A DNA stretch of 64,000 nucleotides from NCBI RefSeq assembly GCF_007860135.1, contig NZ_SJPV01000001.1, positions 1,299,299 to 1,363,298 on the forward strand, in the 5' to 3' direction. Shown piece by piece: positions 43,316 through 52,937 of the stretch; the stretch's first letter is position 1, and every line of letters begins with the position of its first letter. A program made the translations under genes and the position numbers. This DNA comes from Novipirellula artificiosorum. Its GTDB lineage: Bacteria; Planctomycetota; Planctomycetia; Pirellulales; Pirellulaceae. The notes beneath the pieces were generated by a model. It searched no databases, was not told the origin of the DNA, and saw nothing but the letters and a program-made list of their open reading frames with translations.

Positions 43316-45751
43316 ATGCAATGTCACTCTTTGCCATCCTTCCTTATCGCCTTGGCCATCACCTGTTCCTCCGTGCAAGCGGTTGAGCAGTGGGGTGTCT
43401 TTGAGCTAGATGCCGTATCCAACGAAGCGCCGCACACGATCGATTCTGCTTTCTCGGCGACATTCTCTCAAGGATCACAGAGTATTTCTGTTCCGGGTTT
43501 TTGGTACAAAGATGACGTTTTCAAAGTGCGTTTCAGTCCGCCGACGTTCGGCTCGTGGAGTTACAAAACGCACAGCAAGTATGTCTCACTTGATGGCAAG
43601 TCAGGGTCAATCCAAGTTGGAAAGCCCTCGGGCGACAATCATGGCCCCGTGCAAACGTTCGACACATTCTATTTGCGGTATGCAGATGGGAAGACGTACC
43701 ATCAATTTGGTACCACTTGTTACGCCTGGGTGCATCAACCGGAATCATTGCAACAACAGACGCTCAAGACGTTGGCGGCTTCTCCGTTCAACAAGATTCG
43801 TTTTTGCGTATTCCCCAAGAACTACACGTACAACAAGAACGAACCTTCCTTTTTTGCGTTTCCCAAGAAGGCTGATGGGACATTCGATTTTGATCGGCCG
43901 GATCCAGCGTTCTGGGAGCATTTTGAACAGTGTGTTCTCGATCTGCAAAAGCTGGGGATTGAGGCCGACTTGATCCTGTGGCACCCCTACGACCGTTGGG
44001 GCTTCGCCGACATGAGCGACGCGCAAGATGATCGATACTTGCGTTACTGTATCGCACGCTTATCGGCGTATCGCAACGTTTGGTGGTCACTTGCCAATGA
44101 GTTCGATTTCATGACCAATCAACCGGCTGGCCATCGCGGCAACAAACAACTGGGGGACTGGGACCGCTTCTACGAGATTCTTGAGAAAGAAGATCCGCAT
44201 CATCGGTTGCGCGGAATTCATAACGGGCGATTGTGGTATGACCACACGAAACCTTGGGTGACGCACGCGAGTTTGCAGACGTCGGATATGAAGGGGGGAG
44301 TCCGATATCGTCAACAGTATCAAAAGCCAGTGATCTATGACGAGTGCAAGTATGAAGGCAACGTCCCGCAGGGCTGGGGAAACTTGTCCGGCCGTGAAAT
44401 GACGCAGCGGTTTTGGTTGGGCACGATGAGCGGTTGCTATGTCGGGCACGGTGAAACGTATTTACATGATGACGACATCCTTTGGTGGTCCAAAGGAGGA
44501 GTTCTGCACGGCAGCAGTCCGCAGCGAATTCAATGGCTCAAAGACTTTATGGCCCGTTCCCCGGAATTCGACTCGCTCAAGCCGCTTGGCAATGACCAGG
44601 GCGACTTCTTGCTGGCGAATCCAGGTGAGTATTACTTGCTGTATGCATTGGCCGGTACGACACCTTCGGTCACGCTATCGGGTGATCGTCCCTACAAGGT
44701 CGATGCGATCGGCCCGTGGGAGATGCAGGAGTGGCCGGTAGGCACGGCGGATCCGGGCAAGTACCAAGTTGAACCGTCCGGCAATGACATGGTCTATCGA
44801 TTCGTGCCGTATGCAGCGGGGGAAAAACTTCGTCCGTTGGCAAAGCCGACTGCCGACGTGTCCGAAGGCGTACCACCGTTGGCCGTGAAGTTTACCAGCG
44901 GCATCGCTGCGAAAGTGGAATGGGATTTCGGCGACGGATCGGCTAGCCATCAGAAGAACCCGGCGCACACGTTTGATCAACCTGGCATCTACACGGTGAC
45001 GCTCAAAGTAACGGACCGTGATGGTGGTAGCGCCCGCAGTCAAATGAGAATTGTCGTCGATCTCGACTCGAAAGCACCGATCGTGCGCGCGGGTTTTCGA
45101 GGCGATGAAAAACCCTTGCTCCAATTCAACGGAACCGCAAAGCGGTCAGCCGATGGAGCATTGTTCTTGCCCGACGGTGAGCCTTGGGGCTGGGTGAAAG
45201 CAGGTGACCGGCCCGTTGAAGACCTCGCTGGATTGCGATCGTTTACTATCAGTGGTTGGCTCAAGCCAGAGAGCTTGGTCGCGGGTCAGGGCGGCAATCG
45301 AATTCTATTCTGTCTGCAGCATGATCACTCGGGGATCGATTTGGTTTGTCACCGCGACGGCAGATTGCGATTGGCGGTCAACGAGTGGCCTGATGGAGTT
45401 CAAAACGACAGTTCGCCTGGGAAACTCGTCGTTGGAAAGTGGACGTACTTTCGCGTCACGTACGACAGCACGGCTACGAAAAACAATGTTGCTTGGTCTT
45501 TCTCGTCACCGCTTGATCTGCCAGCGAGTGTGGCGTCGGTGAAGCTCGACCGGCACACCGATTACAACGCGGGACCCGTCGGTTCCAACGTTGGCCCACT
45601 GGCCCTTGGGAATTTCAACATCACACTGCAAGGTGCCGGACTTGACCGCCAGTTTCGAGGCGAAATGCGTGAGCTCGAAATTTTTGGCAGCCGGATCAGT
45701 GGGATTGGTGCTTTGCCTGGGATACGAAAAGGTGACGGGCGTCGTAAATGA
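43316..45751 (+). CDS. Secreted glycosidase-like protein with DUF5060, PKD and LamG-type domains
   Basis: The 811-aa protein starts with a signal peptide (FLIALAITCSSVQAV). Residues ~25-110 match a DUF5060 N-terminal beta domain (WGVFELDAVSNEAPHTIDS, FWYKDDVFKVRFSPPTFGSW). Residues ~120-420 form a (beta/alpha)8 region: YHQFGTTCYAWVHQ, NKIRFCVFPKNYTYNK, YRNVWWSLANEFDFM with the presumed acid/base Glu, QKPVIYDECKYEGNVPQGWG with the presumed nucleophile. A further beta domain, a PKD domain (~510-590; VEWDFGDGSASHQKNPAHTF) and a concanavalin/LamG-like domain (~620-800; FTISGWLKPESL) follow. It probably cleaves and binds a polysaccharide. Paired with the upstream gene. Confidence 0.88.
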   Translation: MQCHSLPSFLIALAITCSSVQAVEQWGVFELDAVSNEAPHTIDSAFSATFSQGSQSISVPGFWYKDDVFKVRFSPPTFGSWSYKTHSKYVSLDGKSGSIQVGKPSGDNHGPVQTFDTFYLRYADGKTYHQFGTTCYAWVHQPESLQQQTLKTLAASPFNKIRFCVFPKNYTYNKNEPSFFAFPKKADGTFDFDRPDPAFWEHFEQCVLDLQKLGIEADLILWHPYDRWGFADMSDAQDDRYLRYCIARLSAYRNVWWSLANEFDFMTNQPAGHRGNKQLGDWDRFYEILEKEDPHHRLRGIHNGRLWYDHTKPWVTHASLQTSDMKGGVRYRQQYQKPVIYDECKYEGNVPQGWGNLSGREMTQRFWLGTMSGCYVGHGETYLHDDDILWWSKGGVLHGSSPQRIQWLKDFMARSPEFDSLKPLGNDQGDFLLANPGEYYLLYALAGTTPSVTLSGDRPYKVDAIGPWEMQEWPVGTADPGKYQVEPSGNDMVYRFVPYAAGEKLRPLAKPTADVSEGVPPLAVKFTSGIAAKVEWDFGDGSASHQKNPAHTFDQPGIYTVTLKVTDRDGGSARSQMRIVVDLDSKAPIVRAGFRGDEKPLLQFNGTAKRSADGALFLPDGEPWGWVKAGDRPVEDLAGLRSFTISGWLKPESLVAGQGGNRILFCLQHDHSGIDLVCHRDGRLRLAVNEWPDGVQNDSSPGKLVVGKWTYFRVTYDSTATKNNVAWSFSSPLDLPASVASVKLDRHTDYNAGPVGSNVGPLALGNFNITLQGAGLDRQFRGEMRELEIFGSRISGIGALPGIRKGDGRRK

Positions 45752-45777
45752 CGGTGACGTTAGGTGTTCCGCAATGT

Positions 45778-45887
45778 TGTAAAACCCTTTCAGGGTTTGG
45801 CGTGTGAGGTGTTCGATCTCCCAGGGTGCGCATTACGGCTTCGCCGCTGCGCGACCCTGGGCTGTGGAATGTAACGCCGTTGGCGTA
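45778..45887 (+). repeat. Three-hairpin dispersed repeat, copy B
   Basis: Same three stems as 41544-41660, starting TGTAAAACCCTTTCAGGGT and ending ACGCCGTTGGCGTA. The two copies bracket the glycosidase pair as direct repeats. Confidence 0.8.
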
Positions 45888-45932
45888 TGGAGTTGCACGT
45901 TGCGTTACCGCGACGCGGTTTGATTCCACAGG

Positions 45933-45963
45933 CCAGGGTCGATGCGAAGCAGCGCACCCTGGG
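45933..45963 (+). repeat. Single inverted hairpin related to the three-hairpin repeat
   Basis: CCAGGGTCGATGCG..CGCACCCTGGG is the middle stem of the repeat in reverse orientation, 46 bases after copy B. Confidence 0.55.
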
Positions 45964-45978
45964 TTCACTTGCGCCGAA

Positions 45979-46653
45979 TCACGATTCGAGCTCATCAAGT
46001 CTTTTCTCTAACGCTTCAATCCGCTCGTTTACTGTGTCCATCCGCGCGATCAACGCATCGACAGCGTTGTTGCTGGCCTTCGCTGGCGAAGGTGCTGCTG
46101 CGGCTTGCTTCTCGATCTTGGCCTCGAGGTATTGTCGTTCTTCGGGTGGGTAAAGTTTATGAGCGAAGGTTTGTCCTCGCCCGGGTGGGGTCAGCGGTTC
46201 GATCAAGTCTTTTTCGATCAGCTGATCGACAATTTGTTGCGTGGTGCTTAAATCGTCTAACGCGTACATCCGCGAAGCTCTGGTGCGAATTTCACCTAAG
46301 GTCTGGGGGCCTCGTAACAACAATTCCGTCATCACCGCGGCACCGGGACTGTCGACGTCAAGCCACTCGTACGCCGCGTGCCGATACTTGGTCACCCGCC
46401 CACTGCCTTGAATCTCTCGCGCGGCACCCACCTGTTTGAGTTCGTCGATCGCGGTGAGTACATCGTCTTCATCGAGTTGGAGCTGTGGCGATCGATTCGA
46501 TTTTTGATTCGAGCCGCTGATGATACCGGATACCGACAACGGGTAACTGTCGGGCGTGGTCTTTGCTTTTTCGACCAAGACACCGAGCACGCGCCGAGCG
46601 TCTCGCGATAGAGGGACCGGTTTCGATTTTTCTAGCGATGCGTCTTCGTTCAT
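45979..46653 (-). CDS. DUF480 (YceH-like) protein
   Basis: ATG 46653 gives 224 aa. The DUF480 core has two winged-helix-like halves: LSRDARRVLGVLVEKAKTTP, DSYPLSVSGIISGSNQKSNR and QLDEDDVLTAIDELKQVG, then VMTELLLRGPQTLGEIRTRA and MYALDDLSTTQQIVDQLI. The C-terminus adds a coiled coil (DALIARMDTVNERIEALEKR). Widespread, cytoplasmic, exact role unknown; a DNA-binding or regulatory role is inferred from the fold. Confidence 0.93.
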   Translation of the reverse strand: MNEDASLEKSKPVPLSRDARRVLGVLVEKAKTTPDSYPLSVSGIISGSNQKSNRSPQLQLDEDDVLTAIDELKQVGAAREIQGSGRVTKYRHAAYEWLDVDSPGAAVMTELLLRGPQTLGEIRTRASRMYALDDLSTTQQIVDQLIEKDLIEPLTPPGRGQTFAHKLYPPEERQYLEAKIEKQAAAAPSPAKASNNAVDALIARMDTVNERIEALEKRLDELES

Positions 46654-46789
46654 CGTTGCGAGCCAATCAAGAGTGGGATGAGGTGATGCTTGAACACCAT
46701 CTTTGCGTGTTCGCATGCCCTGCTCAACTCCCCTTTCGCACGAACGGGTTAAAATGGGTTAAATTGGAGCCCTGCCCTGTGTATCGTCG

Positions 46790-46918
46790 TGCGGCACGGC
46801 CGCAGGCGAAGCGAGCTACCGCTCGTAGTGGCTTTGGCCCGCTCCCGTTGGTCGCTGGAATTGTGCTCAACTAACATCAAATTCAGCGATCACGGATAGG
46901 TTCTTAAAGCAGAGGGTT
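46790..46918 (+). repeat. Dispersed leader-like repeat, copy 2
   Basis: Shares the hairpin block, TTGGCCCGCTCCC, GGTCGCTGGAAT, TTCAGCGAT and AGCAGAGGGTT with 9027-9171. It lies immediately upstream of the sulfatase start at 46943. Confidence 0.65.
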
Positions 46919-46942
46919 TTTAACGCAAAGGGAGATGATTTG

Positions 46943-48526
46943 ATGCGTAGGGTAACTGCTTGCTTGATGGTTCTCATGATGACTTCCGCCGCAACCGCAG
47001 CGGAACGGCCCAATGTCGTTTTTGCTTTCGCAGATGATTGGGGTTTTCACAGCAGTGCGTATGGGAAATTGGATCCTGGTGGCGTGAACGATGTCGCAAC
47101 GACGCCCCATTTTGATTCGGTTGCCGAGCAAGGGGTGTTGTTCACTCACGCCTACGTCAGCGCTCCGTCCTGTACGCCTTGCCGAAGTTCGCTGATGTCG
47201 GGTCAACACTTCTGGCGCTGCGGTCGCGGCGCGATCCTGCAGGGAGCGATCTGGGATTTTTCCAGCCCCAGCTACCCGCTAATGCTCGAAGCGTCTGGAT
47301 ATCGGATCGGCCATACCTACAAGGTTTGGAGTCCGGGGACGCCGGCCGATGCACCTCATGGCGGTGCCGCGAGGGCGTTCAACTCGGCGGGGCGTCGCTT
47401 CAATGGGTTTTCACAAAACGCGATGAAGGCGACGGATCCCAACGAGGCCAAGCAGAAGTTGTTCGACGAAGTACGCCAGAACTTGTTGTCCTTTCTGGAT
47501 CGCAATCAAGACGACCAAGTGGATGGCGATCAACCGTTTTGCTATTTTTTTGGGCCGACCAATTGTCATCGCAAATGGATCGCCGGCAGTGGCAAGCAGT
47601 TATGGGGGATCGACCCCGATGCGTTTACCGGAAAGATCCCACCCTACTTACCGGATGTCCCGATCGTGCGTGAGGACTTTGCCGACTACTTTGGTGAGAT
47701 CCTGGCTTTCGACTCCGCGGTCGGCGTCCTCACCGAGGAACTCGACCGGCTTGGCGTTGCCGACAATACAATCCTTGTCATCAGTGGGGACCACGGTTTT
47801 CCTGGGGTGTCGCGAGGCAAATGCAACCTGTACGACTTGGGGACTCGAGTCCCTTTGGCGATTCGTTGGCCCGACGGTATCGAAGTGGAAAACCGTGTGA
47901 TCAATGATTTTGTTTCGCTACCCGATCTCGCTCCCACCTTTTTGGACGCAGCCGGAGTGGCTATCCCCGGATCGATGACGGCGCGGTCTTTGATCCCGTT
48001 GCTCAAGAGTAAGCAATCGGGAACCGTTGATCCGAGCCGTGATGCGGTGTTCACCGGTCGTGAACGACATGTTGCCAAGGCTCGCACCGGAAACAAGCCC
48101 TATCCTCAACGGGCCATCCGTACGGATCGCTACCTGTTGATCATCAACTTTGAACCGGATCGATGGCCGATGGGAACGGCAACGGGGTATGGCCAACCGG
48201 AGGGGGAACTACCCGATTTTGCAAAGCTTCGTGAGAACACTTTCGCTGGCTTTGGTGACATGGATGCGAGTCCCACAAAAGCTTGGATCGTAACGCATCG
48301 CGAGGATCAGCCCGGGATGTTCGAGTTTGCCATGGGGCGCCGGCCGAGGTTCGAGCTTTTTGATCTTCAGAACGACCCGCACTGCATGAACAACTTGGCG
48401 GACCATCCAGAGCATCGGGCGACACGCGACCAGTTGGACGAGAGATTGATGGAAGAGCTGCGTCGAACGGGTGACCCGCGTGTCCGTGACGAAGTGGTTT
48501 TCGAATCGTCACCCTTTACCGACTGA
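46943..48526 (+). CDS. Secreted sulfatase (heparan/N-sulfoglucosamine-type group)
   Basis: ATG 46943 has GGGAGATG upstream and opens a signal peptide (MRRVTACLMVLMMTSAATAA). The 527-aa protein has RPNVVFAFADDWGF (metal-binding Asp pair), C77 in SCTPCRSSLMSG as the formylglycine site (C-x-P-x-R), GPTNCHRKWI, and ILVISGDHGFPGVSRGKCNL with the later metal ligands. The DHGFPGVSRGKCNLYDLGTR block is usual for sulfoglucosamine-sulfohydrolase-like enzymes. It should act on sulfated polysaccharide outside the cytoplasm. Confidence 0.94.
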   Translation: MRRVTACLMVLMMTSAATAAERPNVVFAFADDWGFHSSAYGKLDPGGVNDVATTPHFDSVAEQGVLFTHAYVSAPSCTPCRSSLMSGQHFWRCGRGAILQGAIWDFSSPSYPLMLEASGYRIGHTYKVWSPGTPADAPHGGAARAFNSAGRRFNGFSQNAMKATDPNEAKQKLFDEVRQNLLSFLDRNQDDQVDGDQPFCYFFGPTNCHRKWIAGSGKQLWGIDPDAFTGKIPPYLPDVPIVREDFADYFGEILAFDSAVGVLTEELDRLGVADNTILVISGDHGFPGVSRGKCNLYDLGTRVPLAIRWPDGIEVENRVINDFVSLPDLAPTFLDAAGVAIPGSMTARSLIPLLKSKQSGTVDPSRDAVFTGRERHVAKARTGNKPYPQRAIRTDRYLLIINFEPDRWPMGTATGYGQPEGELPDFAKLRENTFAGFGDMDASPTKAWIVTHREDQPGMFEFAMGRRPRFELFDLQNDPHCMNNLADHPEHRATRDQLDERLMEELRRTGDPRVRDEVVFESSPFTD

Positions 48527-48534
48527 GCGTGTCG

Positions 48535-50571
48535 TTAGGGGTCGATGGCACTGCGATTGACCTGTCGAAACTGCCCCAAGGGAAGGTAAGGGGTGGGTCC
48601 CAGGTTTGATGCGAGGCAATGCAGTGATCCACCTTTCGTCGCGAGCTGCGTGCAGTCGATGAATTTGATTTCCCAATCGGGAAGCAGTGCTTCGTAGACG
48701 GATTTGACCTCTTGCTCGATCGCCGGTGCAACCCCTTGGTAGGACGGGACTAATAGAACACCGTTGGCAAAGATCACGTTGGTGTAGCTTCGCGCGAGTC
48801 CGTCCTTGATTGCGGGCATCGGAACGCGAGCTAATTTCAGCGGGTGCCCATTGGCTTCCAAAGAGGAAATCTGTGTGGCGAGAGCGTTGAGCATTTGACC
48901 ATTGGGATCGCTGTCGTCTCGTAGGTCGGAAAGCACAAGTGTGGTGGGGTCCGTGAAGGTCATGAACAGGTCGATGTGTCCGGTCAACTCGCCCATCAAG
49001 GGTTCCACGGGCATGATCGCTGTCGCCCCCGTCACGTATTTGAGCCCACTCTGGATCGCCGCCAGGTCAAAACCATATCCAAGGTTGTCTTCGATCAAAC
49101 TCGTCGAGCAAATCGTAAAACCTTGGCCGTTGGACAGCATCGCACCGCCTTCAATATGTAGTGGCGTCTTGATCATCCTCGCGTTCCACCGCGTGGACAG
49201 CAGTCGTGGAAGCGAGTCGTTCACCGAACGCTGGAAGTTGTCGAATCGCACTTGATGTGAGTCGAACCAAACTGAGTTTCCGGCTGCCGACTTGGCGACG
49301 ATCGGTCCAAAGTCACGAAACCAAGGTACTTCAAATTCACAAACCCCAAACCGAATTCGCTCCGTTGGGATTTTGGCGATTCGGAACGCCTCGATCGCTT
49401 CTTCAAGTGATTCGTCATTGTCGGTCAGAAGGTCGATTCTCCATCTCTGATGCGTTGCGCGGGCAATCTCGAGGACCGTTTCATGAGCCCATTGATAACT
49501 TCCCCACGCGAGTACAACCGCTGATTGCGAATCAAATTCTGCTACTGCCTTGATCTTCAGATCAGGTTCTGGCTGAATCATTTCGGTTGCCATATCGATC
49601 AATGGAATCCAACGCCAAACGTCAGCATTCTGAGCCTCGATTGCCAAGAGGTTGTGATCCACGTACTCCATCGCATTTCGATAGCGAATGGTACTGGATG
49701 CGGTATCGTCGCTGACGTTGTAGTTTTCTGCGTCAGTTAGCATCCTGTCGAGCTGTCTGCGTGACTCCTCACAAACGGCTTTTGCCTCATCAAAATTTCG
49801 CTGCAAATATAACCCCTCGGCCAAGAGGGTCAGCGTGTCGATCATGAGTTCATGGGTGATACTCAGAGGGCCGCTACTCGTCTCCTTTTTTAATATTTTG
49901 ACCGATTCGCGAAGTTCCGAGATTCCACCCTCGCCCATTCGTTGTTGCAGCACGCCGAGGTTTCGCATCGTCAGTGCCAAGGCAATCTGCTCTGGCGATT
50001 CGCGATAAAACGATGCGTTCTCCAAAAGCAGGTCGAGAGCTTGTTTATCAGCGTCAATCAGCGTGAGGACACTTGCGAGTGTGTTTTTCGCGAAGGCGGC
50101 TAATCGCTTGTCATCGTTTTGGGACGCAATCGACACGGCCTGTGTCAAGCAGCGGACGGCCTCCCGGTTGTTGCCTTCCAAGCCATGCAATTGGCCGAGC
50201 CGGAAATTTGCGGTCGCTTGTTGGATCGGAAAATGGTTTTGGTTGCGTCTGTTATGCAGCCAACGCAGCAGCAACTGTTTCAGGTCGTTTCTTACGAGTG
50301 AATAGTCATCGCTCGGCTGAATCCGCCTCGCTGTTTTAGTCAAAAACTCTCTCTGCAGCGAGTCGAGCTCGTCAAGAGACATGCTCAAGAAAAGATCCGC
50401 TTCGCCCAAGTCCGTTTGTGACTGGCTCAGATCGAGTTGCGACTGAGCGTAATTGTGATTCGCTTCCGCCAGCAGGACGGCCGTGTATCCGGCAGCAAGC
50501 ATGCACAGCACCGCGATCGCTACGAGGCCTATCGGGAGGAGACGCCGGCGTTGATATGAGCGAAGTGTCAA
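48535..50571 (-). CDS. Membrane TPR protein fused to agmatine/peptidylarginine deiminase domain
   Basis: The 678-aa protein has a basic N-terminus and a membrane helix (LPIGLVAIAVLCMLAAGYTA), then coiled-coil and TPR helices (~40-300; QQATANFRLGQLHGLEGNNR, EAVRCLTQAV). From ~345 a PAD_porph/agmatine-deiminase domain follows. The catalytic set is visible: Asp in EVPWFRDFGPI, Glu in LHIEGGAML, His in GHIDLFMTF, and the nucleophilic Cys in GGSLHCLASN (C652). The family hydrolyses agmatine to N-carbamoylputrescine, or arginine residues to citrulline. The TPR part resembles C-terminal regions of planctomycete Ser/Thr kinases. Presumably faces the periplasm. Confidence 0.88.
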   Translation of the reverse strand: MTLRSYQRRRLLPIGLVAIAVLCMLAAGYTAVLLAEANHNYAQSQLDLSQSQTDLGEADLFLSMSLDELDSLQREFLTKTARRIQPSDDYSLVRNDLKQLLLRWLHNRRNQNHFPIQQATANFRLGQLHGLEGNNREAVRCLTQAVSIASQNDDKRLAAFAKNTLASVLTLIDADKQALDLLLENASFYRESPEQIALALTMRNLGVLQQRMGEGGISELRESVKILKKETSSGPLSITHELMIDTLTLLAEGLYLQRNFDEAKAVCEESRRQLDRMLTDAENYNVSDDTASSTIRYRNAMEYVDHNLLAIEAQNADVWRWIPLIDMATEMIQPEPDLKIKAVAEFDSQSAVVLAWGSYQWAHETVLEIARATHQRWRIDLLTDNDESLEEAIEAFRIAKIPTERIRFGVCEFEVPWFRDFGPIVAKSAAGNSVWFDSHQVRFDNFQRSVNDSLPRLLSTRWNARMIKTPLHIEGGAMLSNGQGFTICSTSLIEDNLGYGFDLAAIQSGLKYVTGATAIMPVEPLMGELTGHIDLFMTFTDPTTLVLSDLRDDSDPNGQMLNALATQISSLEANGHPLKLARVPMPAIKDGLARSYTNVIFANGVLLVPSYQGVAPAIEQEVKSVYEALLPDWEIKFIDCTQLATKGGSLHCLASNLGPTPYLPLGQFRQVNRSAIDP

Positions 50572-50796
50572 GCGAAAGATACTTCAAGGAGGGTGGGAAT
50601 GGTTGGAATGGTTGGAATCGCCGCAGGCGTAGCGGGAGTGCCGGAATGGGCCGCAACTTGCTAAACCGCGAATCGACCGATAAGTAGCGGGGGGTAGGGT
50701 GAAAAAGAGAGAATTCGCTGGCCGCGATTTCAATCTCTCTTGTGCGCGGATCTTGTGCGCCACCGTTTCACCGCCCCCCAGAGTGATGCCACTCGA

Positions 50797-51741
50797 CTAG
50801 CGCGGGGGGAAATTGATTAAGTCGGGGTGGGGGTGAGGCGGTGTTTTTTGAAGCGACAACCGCAATCGTGTGGCTTCGGCGGTCAGGCCGCCCGCTTCGA
50901 ACCGTTCCATTAGGGTGATCGTGGGGCCGACCTGCATCACCAGCGGCAAGGCATCAAGCTTCTCTTGCCATCGAGTCGCTTGACGGGCAATGTCTGGCGG
51001 TGCGGTGGTTCGCCAACGCAGCACCTCGGCCAACTTGGCAATTTCGGGTCGAGCGTTATCGCGGCTGAGGCCGGCGAGCGTCTGAGCGGCAGCGTCTCGA
51101 CGATCGGACGACAACAACCAACTGGCAGCGATCAATCGGACGGCAGGTGACGGGTTGTCGAGTTGGTCGTCCGCCACCTTGCGTGTCTCGGATTCAACAC
51201 GACTGCTGCTCCACGCGACGGGCAGCCAGGCCAGGACCAGTGGGGGCAGAGGGCGACGATCAAGTTGTTCCACCAGCTTGATTGCAATGGCAGCCCGCCC
51301 GCTCCGCCATGCGGCTTGAGCGGCCATCATCGACAGCCATTGTTGCTGCCAAATCGGTGGACGCTGTTTCAGTGTTTCCAGCAGACTTCGTAGCGATTCG
51401 TTGAAGCCACCCTTCATGAATTGTTCGATGGCCAACGATTGCTGTTTATCCTTGGCGCCCACTTCAACCCAAAGCACCCGAGCGGCCGCGACGACACGCT
51501 GTTGTTTGGTTTGACGGTTCTGAAGCACCATCCGCTTGGCATCAAACTCAGCGATCTCGCCGCTGACGGTTTCGATCGCTTGCGGGTACCACGTGCTTTG
51601 GGTCGCGGTGGGTCGGGGCGGCTCGAGCCATACTTGATCGGGTTGGGTTTCTTGGGCGTTACCACGCATCCCGTGTGTCAACGAATAGAGCAACATCAGG
51701 ATGAAAACAACACGAGCCAGGATTGCATTGGCAACCTTCAT
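50797..51741 (-). CDS. Exported hypothetical protein
   Basis: ATG 51741 opens a signal peptide (MKVANAILARVVFILMLLYS, then LTHGMRGNAQE); the frame continues 35 codons upstream without one. The 314-aa protein has a beta-rich start (IETVSGEIAEFDAKRMVLQN) followed by helical repeats (GGFNESLRSLLETLKQRPPI, AAQAAWRSGRAAIAIKLVEQ, AASWLLSSDRRDAAAQTLAG), like a degenerate TPR array. No catalytic motif. It lies downstream of the VWA gene on the same strand (101 bp), a possible operon. Confidence 0.78.
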   Translation of the reverse strand: MKVANAILARVVFILMLLYSLTHGMRGNAQETQPDQVWLEPPRPTATQSTWYPQAIETVSGEIAEFDAKRMVLQNRQTKQQRVVAAARVLWVEVGAKDKQQSLAIEQFMKGGFNESLRSLLETLKQRPPIWQQQWLSMMAAQAAWRSGRAAIAIKLVEQLDRRPLPPLVLAWLPVAWSSSRVESETRKVADDQLDNPSPAVRLIAASWLLSSDRRDAAAQTLAGLSRDNARPEIAKLAEVLRWRTTAPPDIARQATRWQEKLDALPLVMQVGPTITLMERFEAGGLTAEATRLRLSLQKTPPHPHPDLINFPPR

Positions 51742-51842
51742 GCGAGCAACCTTCCTTGTTGTGGATGTCGGGTGGCAGTCGCTACGTTTGTCGAGCACAC
51801 GGCAACTCGGTTGAATTCGACGATGGCCGAGATTGCTGGCAC

Positions 51843-52937
51843 TCATGGTACCGTTATCGGTTGAGGGTTTCCCAGCGAACGGAGGTCAACGTAGTGATAC
51901 TGCCCATTGTTTTGAGCGGCCAGCTGTTGCAAGAAGCTATCGTTCGTCGCGCTCGGTTCCGAGCCAAATTCAATTGCGTGGATGGTGGTGCCTGCTCGTT
52001 CGGCTTGCCGACGAATTTCGTTTAGTTGCGAACCGGAGAGCCTTGGAATCCGGGCATCGGTCAGAAAGAAGATGACATCCGGTCCCATTCGAAGTGCCAT
52101 CCTTAGCGCACTTTCGTGTTCCGTCGCTCCATAGGCCGTGATCGACTCGACGAAGTGAATGGCTCGGCGGAGCGTCGCTTCTTCGGCAAACATCAAACCG
52201 GTCGTCATGCCTTCGGTCTGAAACGGCTTGGGCTGTTGGTTGTAGAAGATGATTTGAAACTGCTGCCGCTCGGTCAGCGTTCTCAAACTATTGACCAGTT
52301 CACGTTTTGCGGCTCGAAGCGGTAAGCCGCCGTTGCCGTTCATGCTGTCGGATCGATCAAAGACATAAACGAACCGGGAACCGCTGCCCGAAACCCCGAA
52401 CACGCTGGTTGTCGTTCGGTTTGAATCCCCATTCCCGCCGGGTGGTTGTTTTGAATCGAAGGCATCGGCATCCAGCGTGGTTTCCCCGGCGATGCCGGTC
52501 CCAGAAAGGGGCGAAGGGGATCGTTGTAGCTCGCTTAAAATCCCATCCAAATCGATGGGGGGCGACAAACCGGCGGGCGGTGCTGCCGCAGACACCGAAT
52601 CGGCCGTGGAGGACACGGCGTTTTCGCTGCTCACGTCGCCTTGGGACGTCTCGGCTGAATCCACATAAAGGTCACGCTCGGGCATGCGATGGACCATCGC
52701 GATTCCGACCGTCCGGTCAACTTCCGAGCCGCTCCCCGATGGGGGGCTCGAGAGCAGAAATCCCAACGTCGTCAACAGCAGGACATGAAAGACCAGCGAA
52801 AACATCAAAGCTGGAAGCGGCCGCTCGGGCAGTTCCATCTCCAAGGTGTCGGTCGGGTCGGGTGAGGCAGGATGGTCTAAAACAGCCATTCCGGAGGATG
52901 GGCTTATGGAAAAGGTGGAATAATGTCTGGATTTCAC
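51843..52937 (-). CDS. VWA-domain membrane protein
   Basis: The frame runs from ATG 52937 (364 aa); ATG 52889 is an equally possible start (348 aa) and neither has a clear ribosome site. A membrane helix is at ~42-62 (LPALMFSLVFHVLLLTTLGF), followed by a Ser/Pro/Asp-rich exported linker. A VWA domain (~185-355) has the intact MIDAS DRSDSMNG, then TAYGATEHESAL and FFLTDARIPRL. It was probably produced by fusion of a TonB/ExbD-like anchor with VWA, a common planctomycete arrangement. The ligand is unknown. Confidence 0.85.
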   Translation of the reverse strand: MKSRHYSTFSISPSSGMAVLDHPASPDPTDTLEMELPERPLPALMFSLVFHVLLLTTLGFLLSSPPSGSGSEVDRTVGIAMVHRMPERDLYVDSAETSQGDVSSENAVSSTADSVSAAAPPAGLSPPIDLDGILSELQRSPSPLSGTGIAGETTLDADAFDSKQPPGGNGDSNRTTTSVFGVSGSGSRFVYVFDRSDSMNGNGGLPLRAAKRELVNSLRTLTERQQFQIIFYNQQPKPFQTEGMTTGLMFAEEATLRRAIHFVESITAYGATEHESALRMALRMGPDVIFFLTDARIPRLSGSQLNEIRRQAERAGTTIHAIEFGSEPSATNDSFLQQLAAQNNGQYHYVDLRSLGNPQPITVP

